Source: Seminavis robusta (lineage: Eukaryota; Bacillariophyta; Bacillariophyceae; Naviculales; Naviculaceae). From it: DNA of 64,000 nucleotides. The translations under genes were made by a program, and so were the position numbers. Shown in pieces: positions 22,166-34,034 of this stretch (position 1 is its first letter; each line of letters opens with the position of its first letter). The notes beneath the pieces are model-generated. The model ran no database searches. It saw only the letters and a list, made by a program, of their open reading frames with translations, and was not told where the DNA came from. The stretch is taken from contig CAICTM010000108.1 of NCBI GenBank assembly GCA_903772945.1, positions 55,339 through 119,338 of the forward strand, in the 5' to 3' direction.

Positions 22166-22639
22166 TATGTACGGTATGTTTGTAACAAGTAAGAAGCCGT
22201 ACTCATTGGAGACATGCGACAATCGATTTTGTGTTTGGTGTGATGAGCCTTCAGTTGGTCGATTCCGGCGCCTCGTGTGATGTCGGGGCCGAACCGAACG
22301 GCCCATTGTACCGATATACTATAGAAAACAGCTAATCTATCGCCCTACTACATATCATTTCAGTGGCCAGACTTACGTCGTCCGTAGTTCCTTCAGTCTG
22401 CGCGGTTGATTTTTGTGGGCTACTTTATATCAAATGCAAAGCAATTAAAGCATTGAATGCGTCGTATCACGTCATTGACAAACAAAAAGGGCACCGCAGG
22501 GCCCGTTGACTGCCACTTATAGCGCAATTCGTGCGTCGCAAAACATGAATGATCCAACCGAATCTTCTTTTGGAGACGACCATGCTGGTTCTGGAGGACG
22601 CCGATGACAATTTTAAAATTGAAATTCTATCATTAGTTA
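22166..22639. other. convergent intergenic spacer
   Basis: Short 3'-to-3' spacer between the CRAL-TRIO gene and the Ski3-like gene. No gene seen. Confidence 0.5.
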
Positions 22640-25600
22640 CTATCCCTTTCCAAGGACAGCCTCTCTAGCGAAAGCGTTCTGAGGACACAACACCAATGCC
22701 TTTTGCAACTCCAAAGCCTTGGACGTTGGTTCAGCGTCATCGTGTTTTTCGGGTTTTGTCTCAATCAAAGTATCAAGCCAATAGTCCAATGCCAAGGCAT
22801 CTGACAAGACACTGGGACAAACGATCCCAGCGTTTCCTCCCTGCTGAGACGGAAATGTCAACTGGTGAGTCAAGATATGCACTGCACGAGTTGCCGCAAC
22901 TTGAGCTGCCTTCAGACTGTCTTGAGACCCTCCATTGTCTCGAAGCAACTGTTTCGAAAGGACAACCCAGAGATCGCCTCTCTGTGGTTCATGTACGATT
23001 TGCCGAGCGATTGTCATATCGAGAGGCCGCGAGCCTTCACTCTCCTTTTCCTCATCAGCGGCCCTGGCATCCGATGCAAGACAGGTTCGGATGACTTCCA
23101 AATCAAGACCATCTGTTATCTGGTGCTCTCCGTACAACTGTTCCAAGGTCTCAAGGTGACTTTTGACATTATCGAGTCGACCAGCATCTGCAGCTCCAGC
23201 GCTCTCCAAGTCGGCAAGGTCCGCTAGCAGCAATGCCGAAGCATCCGAAGATCCCATCTTTCCCTTGTACTGCTGCAGATTGGCATAGCTTTCTTGATAA
23301 GGTGCCTCGCTCTTCGCTCCTTCAGACGCTCGACATGTCATTGCAATACCAAGCATTGCGCTTGGATGCTTGACCACTTGGAGGGCAGCACGATAAGCGT
23401 CTGCTGCATTGGATATCTTTTCTTGCGCGTGCTGTCCCTGTCCCTTTTCAATGTCAGCCGACGCTTTGAGTTCCAAGATGAGGGCGCGATTGATCCACAT
23501 CATGGGGCTATCCGCAACTTGTGTCAGTGCATCGATGATTCCATTGCTTGCTTCAAATACCTTGTGGACCGTATACAAAATTCCCAAGTTGGAGTAGGCA
23601 TCCGGTGAGAGGCTATCCAATTGAAGCGATCGGCAAAAGCAATGCTGCGCCAGGAGTGAATCCGAAAACACCAATGAGCAGCCAAGCCCGCACCAAGCCG
23701 AACCATAATCTGGGAACAAGTCAATGGCACGGCGAAACTCTGCACCGGCTCGATCATACAAGGCTGACACATTCTGGGACTTGTTGCTGGCAGAGCTCAA
23801 GCCCCGGCCTTCATGGAAAGCCGTCAATTGACCTTGCAAAAGTATGTTTGCCCCTGCATCAGTCAGTAAGGCTGCTTGCAGCAGTCTGACTTCATTTGAG
23901 TCTTCCGAAATACCAACGAACAGGTCCAGAGCTGCCTTGTAGAAGGCCTCGCCTTTGGAAACAAAGGCAATCTGATTGACTATATCTGTTTCAGTCGAGG
24001 CATCTCCAAAAACATCAGGAGGCAAGGTTGCACCGAAAGAGTATAGGTCGCCAAGCAGTTTTTGGGCGCAACCAAAGTTGTTTGAAGTGCTTTCAAAGCC
24101 TTCAATAGCCCTGCGAATGGAACCATAAGCTGCTCCAGCTTTCCCATTGTGGACCTCTCGTTGAGCAAGTGACAGCAAAGCGGATCCTTGTCCGTACGCG
24201 GCAATTGACCTTGTCGATGGGTCGCCGATTTCCAAAGCTCTTTGGAACTTCTCGGCGGCTTCCTCAGCGAGACCAAGACTTAGCTCCGCTGATGGATCAA
24301 AATCAAGTCGCAACAAGATTAGGAAACGTTGCTACAAAAGACGATATGGTTCAACATGTGCATACCTTCAGCGCAAGCACAAAGCACAGACCCAGACACA
24401 TGCTCCCGAGCTGCTTCGATGGAAGAATAGTAGCCGCGTATCGCGGCAGTATAGCGCCCAATCCTTCTGTAGCAGAATGCTAGCTCCGACCAAGTTTCCG
24501 CTTTTTCCTTTCCTAAATAATGGTCACTGTCACCCCCAATTGACGCCGAGACGCGAAAGAATGGCGACATGGCTTCAATTTGTGGCTGGTCAATGTCCTG
24601 AAAGGTGCAAAGCGGGGCAAATCAGGTAAATGTTCAGTCGATGTGGCTTCATTTTGTCTCTTCCTGGTCCAATCAATAAAACAACTCACGCGACATCTCA
24701 ATGCCTTCAGCAAGGCCACAGCTCCGAGGTCGTTTTCTCCGCTGACCATAACTTTGTGTGTGCCCAATGCTCTCCAGGCCCAACCATTTACTGGAGAAGT
24801 TGTTTTAATGGCAGCGTCGACCACCGCGTTGGCCGACTTCCATGCCGTGAGCCGCAATATGCCGCGGCCTGCCACTGGATTGGGAGGATCCATCAGCAGC
24901 GCTTTCGAGTAGCAACCTAATGCACGCTTTAGATCCTTTTGGCTCTCGTACCAAACACCCAGCAGGGCAAATGGCCCAGCCTTTCGAGAGTCCAGTTTGG
25001 CTGCTTGAAGTAGCTGCACCTTGGCAGTATTCATCTCCGTGGCGTTTCTCTCATCTGCTGTCAAGGCTTCCCGGAGAAGAAATGCCCCAAGCGAGAAAGC
25101 AGCATCTGCATCCTTGGGTGCGTCACGAACGGCATCTTGCAAAAAGCTCTTGGCTTCTTGGATCCGGCCACTTCGGACGAGTGAGTCAGCTACCAGCTGA
25201 CGAGATGTTGTCAAATGGGATTTGAGCATTGCGGACACTGCTGCTGATCCCGTCAACAAGGAGACCGACGAGGATCCCTTCTCAAGGTCAACCGAAGTTA
25301 ATTGTTGGAGACTTTTTTGGGCCATTTCAGTTGGCGATTCCACCATGCTATCTTCTGCCTCGTTGTACAGCGCGATTCTTGCGAGGCCGATCGAACAATG
25401 GGCACGGACAATGGTTCGAAAAGACTCGGAGAGCTCCGTTGTTGAAGTTGTTGTTGTCGAAGATTCCTCGGCTTGTTCCAACATGCCTCTGTAAACTTTC
25501 GTAGCTTCACTGGCGAATCCACCCGAAAGCACTCCACTTTCGGCATCGGCCTTGGCCATATCGAGTATACATTGCTCCAGCTTGGAGATTGGTCTTCCCC

Positions 25601-27593
25601 ACTCACTCTTGGCGTTTGTGAAAGACAAATGCGCAGCTTTCCAAATCAACCGTGCTTCGGGGGCGGTGCAGAACGACCACGGAGACGATGATTGTAGTAA
25701 TCCATTCCACGCCAGTACCAAATTCCAAAATGCCGCTCCATACTCTGTCGAAAAAGCCTTGTACTTTTCGACGCGTTGTGCCATGCGTGTGGCTTCTTCC
25801 GACTGCGCCTTCCATTCCGATGTTGTCATTGTGGCCCCCCTTCGTGACGAGGACGACAAGACCATTAGAGCCTGGACAGCCCCTCTGGCGCTTTCGACTT
25901 GTCGAATTTTGACGTCGAGTGGTTCCGTGGAAGTTTTGAGAACATTGGAGGCGGCCTCGTAATCCTTCTTGGCCTTGACGGCTCTGTCAACGAGCACGTC
26001 CAAGACCAACTTGACCATAGGCAAAGAGTCGTGGGGAATTGCTTCTTCATCGTCATCTTTGAAGGCACTACTACACGTCATCCATTGCAAACACGGCACC
26101 ATTGTCATCAAGGTCTCTACCAGAGACACCTCCTCTTGTGACATGCCACTGATCCACTTTTTGATTTCATCAGCCTCATCGGAGTGAATCCACGTTTTTA
26201 GAAATGGAATCACATACGCTGACAGGTCCGTCCAGCCTTGCAATGTGGGCGTTTTCTTCTGTAACGCCAGAGCCTTGGCACGGAATTGGTTTCGTACGAG
26301 GACTTCGCGCACGACTTGTGCGGCCAATTGCTGTTGTTGTCGCGTTGCAGCGAGAAAGGTATCGCGAAGAACACCATTGGAATCACTTCCCTCCCCTTCC
26401 ATCAATACTTGCTGACGTGTCTTTTCTCGAATGGATTCCAAAGAGGGCGGTGGCTTGCTACTACTGGTGTTTGCTTTGGGTTGTTTCGAGGGTTTGTTAC
26501 CTCCTCCTTTGGGTGCCGGCTTGCTGCTGCTGCTTTCGGTGGCTCTATTTTGAGCTTGTTGATATTGATGCTGGGTGTCTTGTTCGATTTTCGAATCTTC
26601 TTGGGCCATTTCCAGCTGGACTGTTAGCAGCTGCAAGCCAAAGGTTTCTTCGGGAGAAAGCAACTTGGCGTGCTGTTGGCACGTGGCCAAGTTGGTTTGC
26701 ATTTGTTTCAATGGTTTGTTGACTTTTGGTTTGTAGGGCGTCACAAAAGCGGCGATTGCCTTGTCAATGTCCTGTTTCATGGTCGTCGCAGTGGTCTTGT
26801 TGTTGTTGATGATGATCTCTTCCTTGGCCAATTGCAAGTAGCTTTCCGCCGCCTTGAGACTCAATTCGGCGGCTCGCTTGGCATTTCCTTTCGATGATGC
26901 AATCCTCACCATATTGGACAAGACAACCGCTGCTTCTCCTGGGCTGCTGACGACAAGATGATCTTCTTGTTGTGGTTGATTGGCTTGATGCTGCTGCTGC
27001 TGCTGCTGCTGTAATAGAATGACTTCATGTGCCTTTTTCCACATTTGCGGTGTATCTGGCTGTACCGAGGCGCCTCTCAAAAAGTAGCCTTGGGCAATGT
27101 CGAGTAATTGGGTGGATTGTTGTGTCGCCTTGTCTTCCTGTGTCAACCGTTCGTTGGGAGCAATCATCTCTAGTAAGACTTGAAAGCGTTCGTCTTGGAC
27201 TTCTTTGCAGCGCTTCAATGCCGACTGGATGGCTTCCTTGGCAGCCAGCAATGCGAGAGGCTTGCCAATGTCAACCAGAGAGGCACACAGTTCGGCCGTC
27301 CTTCCGGCCATGACGGCGGACGCCGCCAAGAGTGGCAATGGGAGATCGTTGGACGATAGTAGAGATTTTCCAATTGATGTTCGTACAGCTTCTATTGTCT
27401 TGACGGGGTCCCATTTCTCCATGTCGACGTCCTTGAGCGACATCAACACGCCTCGTTGGACCAGTTCCATCTGGAACAGAGCCAAGATGGGAGTTTCCGC
27501 ATTGTCAGATGTAAACTTGGATTCCAAAAGCTTATCCTTGATTACACCCGTCACAAAGCCTTTGATGGCTTTGGGAGGAGCCGATGATGACAT
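22640..27593 (-). CDS. Ski3/TTC37-like TPR subunit of the Ski complex
   Basis: Three exons: 27593-24690, 24597-24366 and 24288-22640. The introns are 92 bp (phase 0, GTGAGT...TTTCAG) and 77 bp (phase 1, GTATGC...CATCAG). The product is about 1594 residues, near the size of animal TTC37 (about 1560). TPR units are clear: KDADAAFSLGAFLLREAL, GPFALLGVWYESQKDLKRALGCYSKALLMDPPNPVAGRGI, WSELAFCYRRIGRYTAAIRGYYSSIEAA and NFGCAQKLLGDLYSFG, the last like the CxWKLLGD segment of Ski3. The N-terminal third has a polyGln run near residue 195 and a Ser/Lys/Pro-rich linker. Ski3 holds the Ski2 helicase and Ski8 together so RNA can be fed to the cytoplasmic exosome. An in-frame extension upstream to 27974 is low in complexity and not used. 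It diverges from the glutaredoxin gene. Confidence 0.8.
26991..27012. repeat. CTG/CAG triplet repeat coding polyGln
   Basis: Seven CTG triplets on the plus strand, read as Gln codons in the Ski3-like gene. Confidence 0.9.
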
Positions 27594-28014
27594 CTTGTTA
27601 TGGGGGTGTTGCCTCTGGTGCTGCGCTGCGAGGAGTGTGGTGGTTTGTGGTTTGGCCTTCAATGAAGCTGTCGCTCTCTCAAAAACAGAAGATCCCAAAA
27701 CAAAAAGATCCAAGTAAGAGATGCGACGGGTAGCCACAACAGCAGCTTTGCAGCGTTTCGAGAAAATCAAAGTCGTCTTTGTCTTTTGTTCACGCTTTGC
27801 GCAGTCCCACGCATACGTCAGCTCTTCGCGCTGAGTGAAACTTACTCTTTGCCTCCACCACGGTGTTCTTCTTGGGTGTTGCGTTGTTTGCGTTGACGAT
27901 GGCGACGATTGCATGTAGCTTCCGTCTTTGGCAAGGTTTGTGGCACTTTTTAGCTTTGTTGTTCTCAAACACAACCATACTATTTTAAAGACTAATCACA
28001 TCAAACAATCCAAA
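27594..28014. promoter_or_regulatory. shared divergent promoter region, Ski3-like and glutaredoxin genes
   Basis: 421 bp lie between the two start codons, which face away from each other. No TATA box or known operator could be picked out. Coordinated expression is possible but not shown. Confidence 0.45.
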
Positions 28015-28434
28015 ATGAAGTGCTCTCTGTTTACCCTCGCCGCATCCCTCTTGGTGGTTTCATCCTCTGCCTTTGTACCGCCTCCATCCAACAACAATGG
28101 CGTGAAAAATACCGCCCTCAACATGTCCCTCGATGATCCTGTTGCATTCGCCAAGGGAGAAATTGAAAGCAATGACGTAATGGTATTCTCCAAAAGCTAC
28201 TGTCCCTACTGCGATGCTACCAAGAAGGTCTTTGATCGAATGGATGGAGTCGATCCCAAGATTATCGAGTTGGATTTGGACGATAATGGACCCGCCATTC
28301 AAGATGCCTTGCTGGAAATCACAGGACAACGAACGGTACCAAATGTCTTTGTCAAGGGGACTCATATCGGTGGAAATGACGATACCCAACTCGCTGCCAA
28401 AATGGGCAAAATCAAGAAAATGTTGGCCGAGTAA
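28015..28434 (+). CDS. dithiol glutaredoxin, probably plastid-targeted
   Basis: 139 residues. The leader MKCSLFTLAASLLVVSSSAFVPP is a signal peptide followed by an Ala-Phe-Val-Pro junction, the diatom plastid import signature. The glutaredoxin fold follows: MVFSKSYCPYC (active site Cys63-Pro-Tyr-Cys66), then TVPNVFVKG with the cis-Pro that contacts glutathione, then GGNDD, the second glutathione-binding motif. It reduces disulfides or protein-glutathione adducts using glutathione. The frame is open upstream to 27928, but that extension would bury the signal peptide and lies in the divergent promoter. The start chosen follows CAAA. Confidence 0.92.
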   Translation: MKCSLFTLAASLLVVSSSAFVPPPSNNNGVKNTALNMSLDDPVAFAKGEIESNDVMVFSKSYCPYCDATKKVFDRMDGVDPKIIELDLDDNGPAIQDALLEITGQRTVPNVFVKGTHIGGNDDTQLAAKMGKIKKMLAE

Positions 28435-28684
28435 AAAAATCGATTGAATGAATGAATGGACGAATGAACAAACAAACATGCAGTACGAATGAATCAAAGG
28501 GTGGACGATTGAACAAAACCGATTGAACACTCTCCTTGTCGGTGTAGAAACATAACCTGTCAAGGAGAAGGGCAGAACATACCGGTACAGTACAATCAGC
28601 TAGTAGGAGAAAACCCAGCGTCTGATATGAGTGGTTTGGTACAATAGTTTCTATGTTATTATATTACTCTTTACCAAAAGCGTA

Positions 28685-29014
28685 CTACTCCAACAGGATC
28701 TCACAAACAATATATTCTTCTTGTGGTCTCCCAGGCGGGAACCGTGCTTGTTCTCCGTATTCTTGGTAATGCATGTTGGTCATGTACCGTACAGTTTCAA
28801 ACGGCACGTTTTCCAGCACGGTCTGCTCATGCACATAGTTTCCTTTGTGTCCCGACGGTGTAGGCCAACCCCCGTCCTGCTTCCAGTAGATCGTTTCTCT
28901 GGTACTCAAATCTACTTCGTCGGTCTTGCCCCGTTGGATGATCAGTACCGCAGCCGCATAGTAGTACCGTGGCGGGATCACCGATAGGCTTGCCACCGTC
29001 TTCGCTCTCAGCAA
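28685..29014 (-). CDS. hypothetical protein of 109 residues
   Basis: The frame has normal coding composition: GGWPTPSGHKGNYVHEQTV and VRYMTNMHYQEYGEQARFPPGRPQ, with Tyr, Trp and charged residues mixed and no low complexity. No signal peptide or membrane helix is seen. I do not recognise it. A longer gene with an upstream exon before 29014 is possible, because the frame opens abruptly there. It runs antiparallel to the 3' side of the glutaredoxin gene. Confidence 0.45.
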   Translation of the reverse strand: MLRAKTVASLSVIPPRYYYAAAVLIIQRGKTDEVDLSTRETIYWKQDGGWPTPSGHKGNYVHEQTVLENVPFETVRYMTNMHYQEYGEQARFPPGRPQEEYIVCEILLE

Positions 29015-29202
29015 GCTACGTTGTCAGAGCTTCCAAAGCAGCAATGTTTGCCAGCCCTGTTTGGCTGTCACGGTAGAGGAAAGTGATACAATAATGACAA
29101 CGAATCTCTTGAAAGAACATAGACGGAAGTAGTAGTGGGAAAAGTAGACCTAGATATCTAAAAATGGCTTTCTATCTGTACACAAAATGTCGGGACTCGC
29201 AA

Positions 29203-30153
29203 CTATACGTCAATCTCGCAGGACACGTCACGAACCCGGCGGAGAGAATCATCCATCACTGTGTCCAACAGTTGGGTGCTCTTGCTCTCGCTTGACGCAT
29301 CCATTGATTGTGGATTCTCCTGATTGGACTCTTCAACTTCACTACTGCACTTCAAGCGCAATGTCCACAAGATTTGGCTGGAGTAGACCTGAGCACCGAA
29401 CAGAACGACAACCAAAGGAATGAAGCAGATCTTCCAGAACCATTTCCAGTTAGTTGGTTGGTCATCAGCCTCTCCTTGAATATAAAAGGTCACACAAAAG
29501 TACAACAAGGAAAAGATGGCAATGGCTGTCTTGAAAATGAAGGACTGAATTGCGGCAAGGGTGAACAGGTTGTATTGAACCTTCTTGGAGAACAGATCCA
29601 AGCGGTAGCAGAGGAGTGCCACAAAGGAAGATTGCTCAGTGGTGGCATAACAACTGAGGATGACTGCAAGTCTCAAATATACTACAGCATATGCATCAAA
29701 GATTGACAACGCCAAGAGCTGAGCCATAACACAAGTCATGACATGATGGACAAGCAGAGGAGTGCCAATGCTGATGCGGTAGATGAGCTCCCACATGTAC
29801 AGCACAAAGATGATCTGTGAAGAAACCAACATCATGGTGAAGCGGAGCTCAGATGTCGTGTCATCTAATCGGAAGATTAAATCAACCCCCCCTGCCAATT
29901 GAAGGGCCAATGAAAGGGTTGTGACAAAGATCTGAAGGATATAGATCACAACATTGCGCCTCTTTTCAAGAGTTAGGGCTTGGAACTTGGAGGATATGCC
30001 AAATGCATTGGTTCGAAGCAGGATGAATTCAGTGAGGCAACCCAAACACCAAATCAAGATGAGAAAATTGAAACACCACCAAGGATACTGTGGAGCATAG
30101 ATGTCATAGACTAGTGTGGTATGGTTGTCAGCGTCGATTGCTGGCTCCGTCAT
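29203..30153 (-). CDS. multi-pass membrane protein, TLC-domain-like
   Basis: 316 residues in one exon with about seven hydrophobic segments, spread from residue 25 to about 260. The fourth is preceded by WELIYRISIGTPLLVHHVMTCVMAQLL, with His136-His137 at the start of a helix. This His-His arrangement is typical of TLC (TRAM-LAG1-CLN8) proteins, where it contributes to the active site of ceramide synthases. The cytosolic C-terminus (from about residue 270) is hydrophilic, rich in Ser and Glu. TLC proteins act in the ER in lipid sensing or sphingolipid synthesis. The homeobox-like part and Lag1 signature of true ceramide synthases are absent, so a TLCD-like role is more likely. The family call rests on one motif and topology. 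Confidence 0.6.
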   Translation of the reverse strand: MTEPAIDADNHTTLVYDIYAPQYPWWCFNFLILIWCLGCLTEFILLRTNAFGISSKFQALTLEKRRNVVIYILQIFVTTLSLALQLAGGVDLIFRLDDTTSELRFTMMLVSSQIIFVLYMWELIYRISIGTPLLVHHVMTCVMAQLLALSIFDAYAVVYLRLAVILSCYATTEQSSFVALLCYRLDLFSKKVQYNLFTLAAIQSFIFKTAIAIFSLLYFCVTFYIQGEADDQPTNWKWFWKICFIPLVVVLFGAQVYSSQILWTLRLKCSSEVEESNQENPQSMDASSESKSTQLLDTVMDDSLRRVRDVSCEIDV

Positions 30154-31811
30154 TGTTGGTTCTTTTTGTTGAGGTTTTTGAAAATGGGGGGGAAAAACTT
30201 GTGAGGACGATTGAATCTTCGAATCGAATCACAATCGGAATGCAACCGGCGGGTCCGAGCAGGTCGTACCGTACAGCCGTACCGGTTGCGGACAAACCCT
30301 GATCGTCGATTGACAGGTCATGTAAGTGGTCAAATAAATTAGAATTAAAGGGTTCTCTCCGCTTCGCATTTGTAACCGGTCAGTTTCTAAAACGGAAAGA
30401 GACACTTAAATAACTTCATTCACAGATGGATATCCTCAGTACCAGGTACGCTAGATCGCTGGATTGCTGGAACCCAGAACCAGACAACCATCCAGAACTC
30501 ATCCTAAGGTTTCTTTTTGTGTTGTGTGCAGTTGATGCTGTGCAACCTGGTACCAGGTACCTGGTATCGGTACCCAAACAGTTGCATGAAGCTTCGGGTG
30601 GTCCAAATCTGGCATTGCGCGAAGCAGAGAGGCCTTTTGAAACTTTTGAAGCTACACAGAAAGTCCATGAAGAACCTGGAACTTTGTTGTCATTCTTTGG
30701 CATGCGGAGTCAATGCTCCAGTTCCAGGTTCTGCGGGTAGCTACATGTACTACAGGTAGTTGTTGGATACGGGTAATGTAAGCTTTTCTGCAATTCCTAC
30801 AATGAGTACGCAATTTATTTTGTTTTTGAGTACTTCGTAGTATGCACCAGTAGTCTAGGATGACTGTTAGGCCTTGCGGATATATGTGCAGCTTCTGTGC
30901 TTCTGAATGCATTGCGTAGGTCGAGAATAGAAAATATGCATGCATAGCTGGAATCCAATCCAACGATGTAGCGGTACATCCGGAGCGCTACGGTAGTACT
31001 TGGTACCGGTACCTGGTACTGGATCATTGATAATTGACTCAACTTCGGCAAGCGATTAATTATACGGAATAAAACCCGGTTTTCGTTAGTCAAGAGTTGT
31101 TTAAATAAACAGAGTTCTAGAAGGCACAGCAGCACCGGTGATTGCAGTAAAATTATTATCCCTCTACTTTTAAAAATAATCCAGTCACCCTTTGGTGGTC
31201 GTATGACTGGTTGTCACTTTTCCCCCGCCCACTGGTACCGGTATACTTTACCAGTGTTTCCTTTTCGAGCTGGCGCTTTTCCATGTTCAAGGCACAAGCT
31301 AGCAAGGCACGAGAGCGTGTGCCTTTAACATGGGCAACTGACTTTTACGTCGAGCAACTCGTCCTGCCGGTTCCGAGAGCTCGCCTACACAGTCCCCGGA
31401 AGTGCGAGTTAGTTGTGGGTCCACCCATCCGAGCCTATCAGAGCACCATACTTAGTAGGCCTTGACGAGTCTCGGGATCTTACCTGTGCGTGCTCACGTT
31501 TATCTTGTGCCCTTGTGCCCTCTACTAGCTAGTACCCTCTCTAGCTAGCCTCTATTGTAGCCTCGATGGATCAAAGGAAGCTCACACCGGATGCAAAATG
31601 TAAAGTTGTTTAGGCCTCTCGAAGTGACAATCCGAATTTCAGAAGAAAGCCATTACCACGGCATGTAAGCACTACTTGAATTCCTGCTTTGAGCAGAATC
31701 CTGCTTTGAGCCCAATGCTGGATCTGCTTTGCAAAGGAACCATCAGCTCACAAAATCAAGGCAAGCCAAACCAAAACTCCTCATCATCAACCCATAAAAA
31801 CCAGCTTCAAA
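30154..31811. other. intergenic, rich in GGTACC and CCGG palindromes
   Basis: 1.65 kb with no supportable gene. The words GGTACC/CCGGTACC recur around 30.45, 30.55, 31.0 and 31.24 kb. Plus-strand frames near 30.43-30.76 kb overlap in two frames and look like chance. Confidence 0.5.
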
Positions 31812-32594
31812 ATGGATTCAATGCGCTCTTCCTCGTCATCTGAACGCGATGGTGCTATCAAATCAGCCCCGACACTCACTGCAAAGTACTGGAGAATGTT
31901 GACTCTATTCACCTGCATTGTTGGCCACTTCATCATGCCCTCACCACAAAGACTCGCCGTTGAAGATCCAAACACCTGCGCATATGTCCCTGGAGCAGGA
32001 TTTTCGGGGTTCTTCTTCACTATGGGACGACTGCAAACTGTTCAAGAGCCAACCTCGCTTGACTACTATTGCTACTCTGCTGGTTGCCTGGCATCAACGG
32101 CCACTTTGGGCAACATCACAACAGGGGAAGCATTAAGCATGGCCTTGAATGCACAAGAACAATGGATGAACGGAACTATTTCCAGATTCGATGTGGTCAG
32201 CCAATTTGTTGACTCTATGATTGCAGTTGGACAGGAACGAACCCTGAACGCTAAAGTTCTGTCGAAGTTGCGTATCATCACCACAAAGTCCAATGGATGG
32301 CTTCAGCAGCGTGAAACTGTCATTCGTACCCCCAAGTCACTGGAAGACCTCAAGACAATGTTGGTACAAACCACATGGATTCCAGGAGCCACAGGCAATG
32401 CCTTTTCGTTTGAAGAACACTCGGATGGAGCATTCAGCTCCGCCACCCACCCATCCTGTCCCACTACAGTTGGTCTGCCCCAACTATCGAGAAAAACTTT
32501 TAGTTTTTTCGCAAACTTGCTGAATATGAACCTGAAGCCCGCCCAAGCCCATGCTTTCTCGAAGTCTGGCATGGAACTTGGACTGCAAAGGTAA
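31812..32594 (+). CDS. patatin-like phospholipase/acylhydrolase
   Basis: 260 residues. A hydrophobic stretch at about residues 28-42 could anchor the N-terminus. The patatin fold follows: an oxyanion-type loop AYVPGAGFSGFFFTMGRL (residues 58-74), then YYCYSAGCLAS with nucleophile Ser89, then, past a helical middle, TTWIPGATGNAF, HSDGAFSS with Asp205-Gly206. Patatins use a Ser-Asp dyad in G-x-S-x-G and D-G-(G/A). Here the first Gly of G-x-S-x-G is Cys87, so the match is imperfect. The order and spacing (nucleophile near 90, Asp about 115 later) agree with PNPLA proteins, which release fatty acids from acylglycerols or phospholipids. Activity is not certain given the changed residue. Confidence 0.75.
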   Translation: MDSMRSSSSSERDGAIKSAPTLTAKYWRMLTLFTCIVGHFIMPSPQRLAVEDPNTCAYVPGAGFSGFFFTMGRLQTVQEPTSLDYYCYSAGCLASTATLGNITTGEALSMALNAQEQWMNGTISRFDVVSQFVDSMIAVGQERTLNAKVLSKLRIITTKSNGWLQQRETVIRTPKSLEDLKTMLVQTTWIPGATGNAFSFEEHSDGAFSSATHPSCPTTVGLPQLSRKTFSFFANLLNMNLKPAQAHAFSKSGMELGLQR

Positions 32595-33827
32595 AGAAAA
32601 AGAACCATATTCGCATACGGCACAAGATAGATAGATAGATAGATAGAAAGCATAGAAGATAGAGACTCATAATATATAAAGAAATTTTGCAGAGAAGATG
32701 TACCGCTGTTGCCATTTCGACCCAAGCATACGGTGCGCTCCTAGCGGAAAGGGTTCGAGGCTGACTTCAGGAAGGCTACGGTAGTCATCCTTTGTTGCCC
32801 TTTTTGTTTGGAAGCACTTGAATATGGCCTTGGCTCACCAGGAAAGGCTCCTGCCAAACGACTGTGACTCGTCTCGGAAGCTAGCGATCGTCTTTGCAAC
32901 AAACGTCCCGTCTCTAGCTACCGGTACCGGGAGCTGGCCTTAGGCACCCTCAATGCATCCATGTCCGATGTCAAAGTCATGCAGGTGACATCCTTGAATG
33001 CGTGCAGGGGGTGAGGAGTCGTGAATGGAAATGTTTGAACAAAAACATTTCTTAACCAAAAGGTAATTAGAACCATTGATGGTTTTAAAATGGAGATTAA
33101 TCGGTCGTTTCGGCAACTCTGGTGTGAATAAATGATTTCTATCTACATTTCGTAAAAATTGAAATCCGTTTGATGGGCTTTGGTCAACATTGCCCAAACG
33201 CAGCCCTGCCAGTTTGATGATACGGTCCCACCGCTGGTCTTGGGACGTTCGAAACTTATGATACCACTCGGTTCTGTAGGATTGAATTAATTGTATAGGT
33301 ATTGTATGCGGCAGGTACGGCACGACACGGTCCCACGGGATCAACTATTCGAGGAGCGAATGAATCAGTCGGAAGGTACCAAGTATGCAATCTTTGATCA
33401 GTCGGAAGGAACCAAGTTATGTAATCTTTGAGTCAGGCAGAGCATGAAGGCGACTTCGACTTTACCACTTCCACTCGCAGACCACATGTATTGGATCAAC
33501 TTGATCTTCCTGTGGGGCACATCGAAGCGGTACCGGGTAAAGTATTCAAATCGCCACAAGTTCTACCGGTGTGGCGACTGGCAAATCACTTTACGAAGAT
33601 GATGTTCAACCTCGTCGCTAGCTGACAGGCATCGATCTTCTTTTAACTATTGGAAGACATGCATTAGATGGGACGATAAAAGAACGTTGCTGAGGGCCGC
33701 AACCAAAGGCTCCGGGGGTGCTGATCCTGGCCAGATTGTTTCCCGATGGACTGAATCGCTTGCTTCTCCTCTTCGTAATCCTAACTGACACAGCACATAA
33801 ATGGAGAGCCCCTGAAACGCACGCGGT
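32595..33827. other. intergenic with short repeats
   Basis: Contains an AGAT microsatellite at about 32625-32646 and an imperfect tandem duplication of about 34 bases at 33365-33433 (cagtcggaagg...caatctttga twice). A minus-strand frame of 134 codons at 32940-33344 shows no family features and is judged chance. Confidence 0.5.
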
Positions 33828-34034
33828 TGTATTATACGTATAACATTTTCACTATGTATTCTACAGATTATACGTATTACACATATAACATTTTTAATAT
33901 GTATTAAACAAGTTATACGTATAACACAGATAACACAAGTGGAACAATATTATACGTATTACATGTATTATGTGTTGTACGTATTTGACGTATTACATGT
34001 ATTATGTGTTATACGTATTTTACGTATAATACAC
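33828..34034. repeat. TACGTA-rich repeat tract 1
   Basis: Many copies of TATACGTATAA, TACGTATTACA and related words, with TACGTA palindromes about every 12-25 bases. Units are irregular, so it is a degenerate minisatellite built from a self-complementary word. Confidence 0.8.

Noticed and set aside
27594-27974. 127-codon upstream extension of the Ski3-like first exon
   Set aside because: Low in similarity to Ski3, fills the divergent promoter and lacks conserved content; the downstream Met is preferred.
27928-28014. 29-codon upstream extension of the glutaredoxin
   Set aside because: It would bury the signal peptide behind hydrophilic residues and overlap the divergent promoter.
32940-33344. 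134-codon minus-strand frame
   Set aside because: No domain features and surrounded by repeats.
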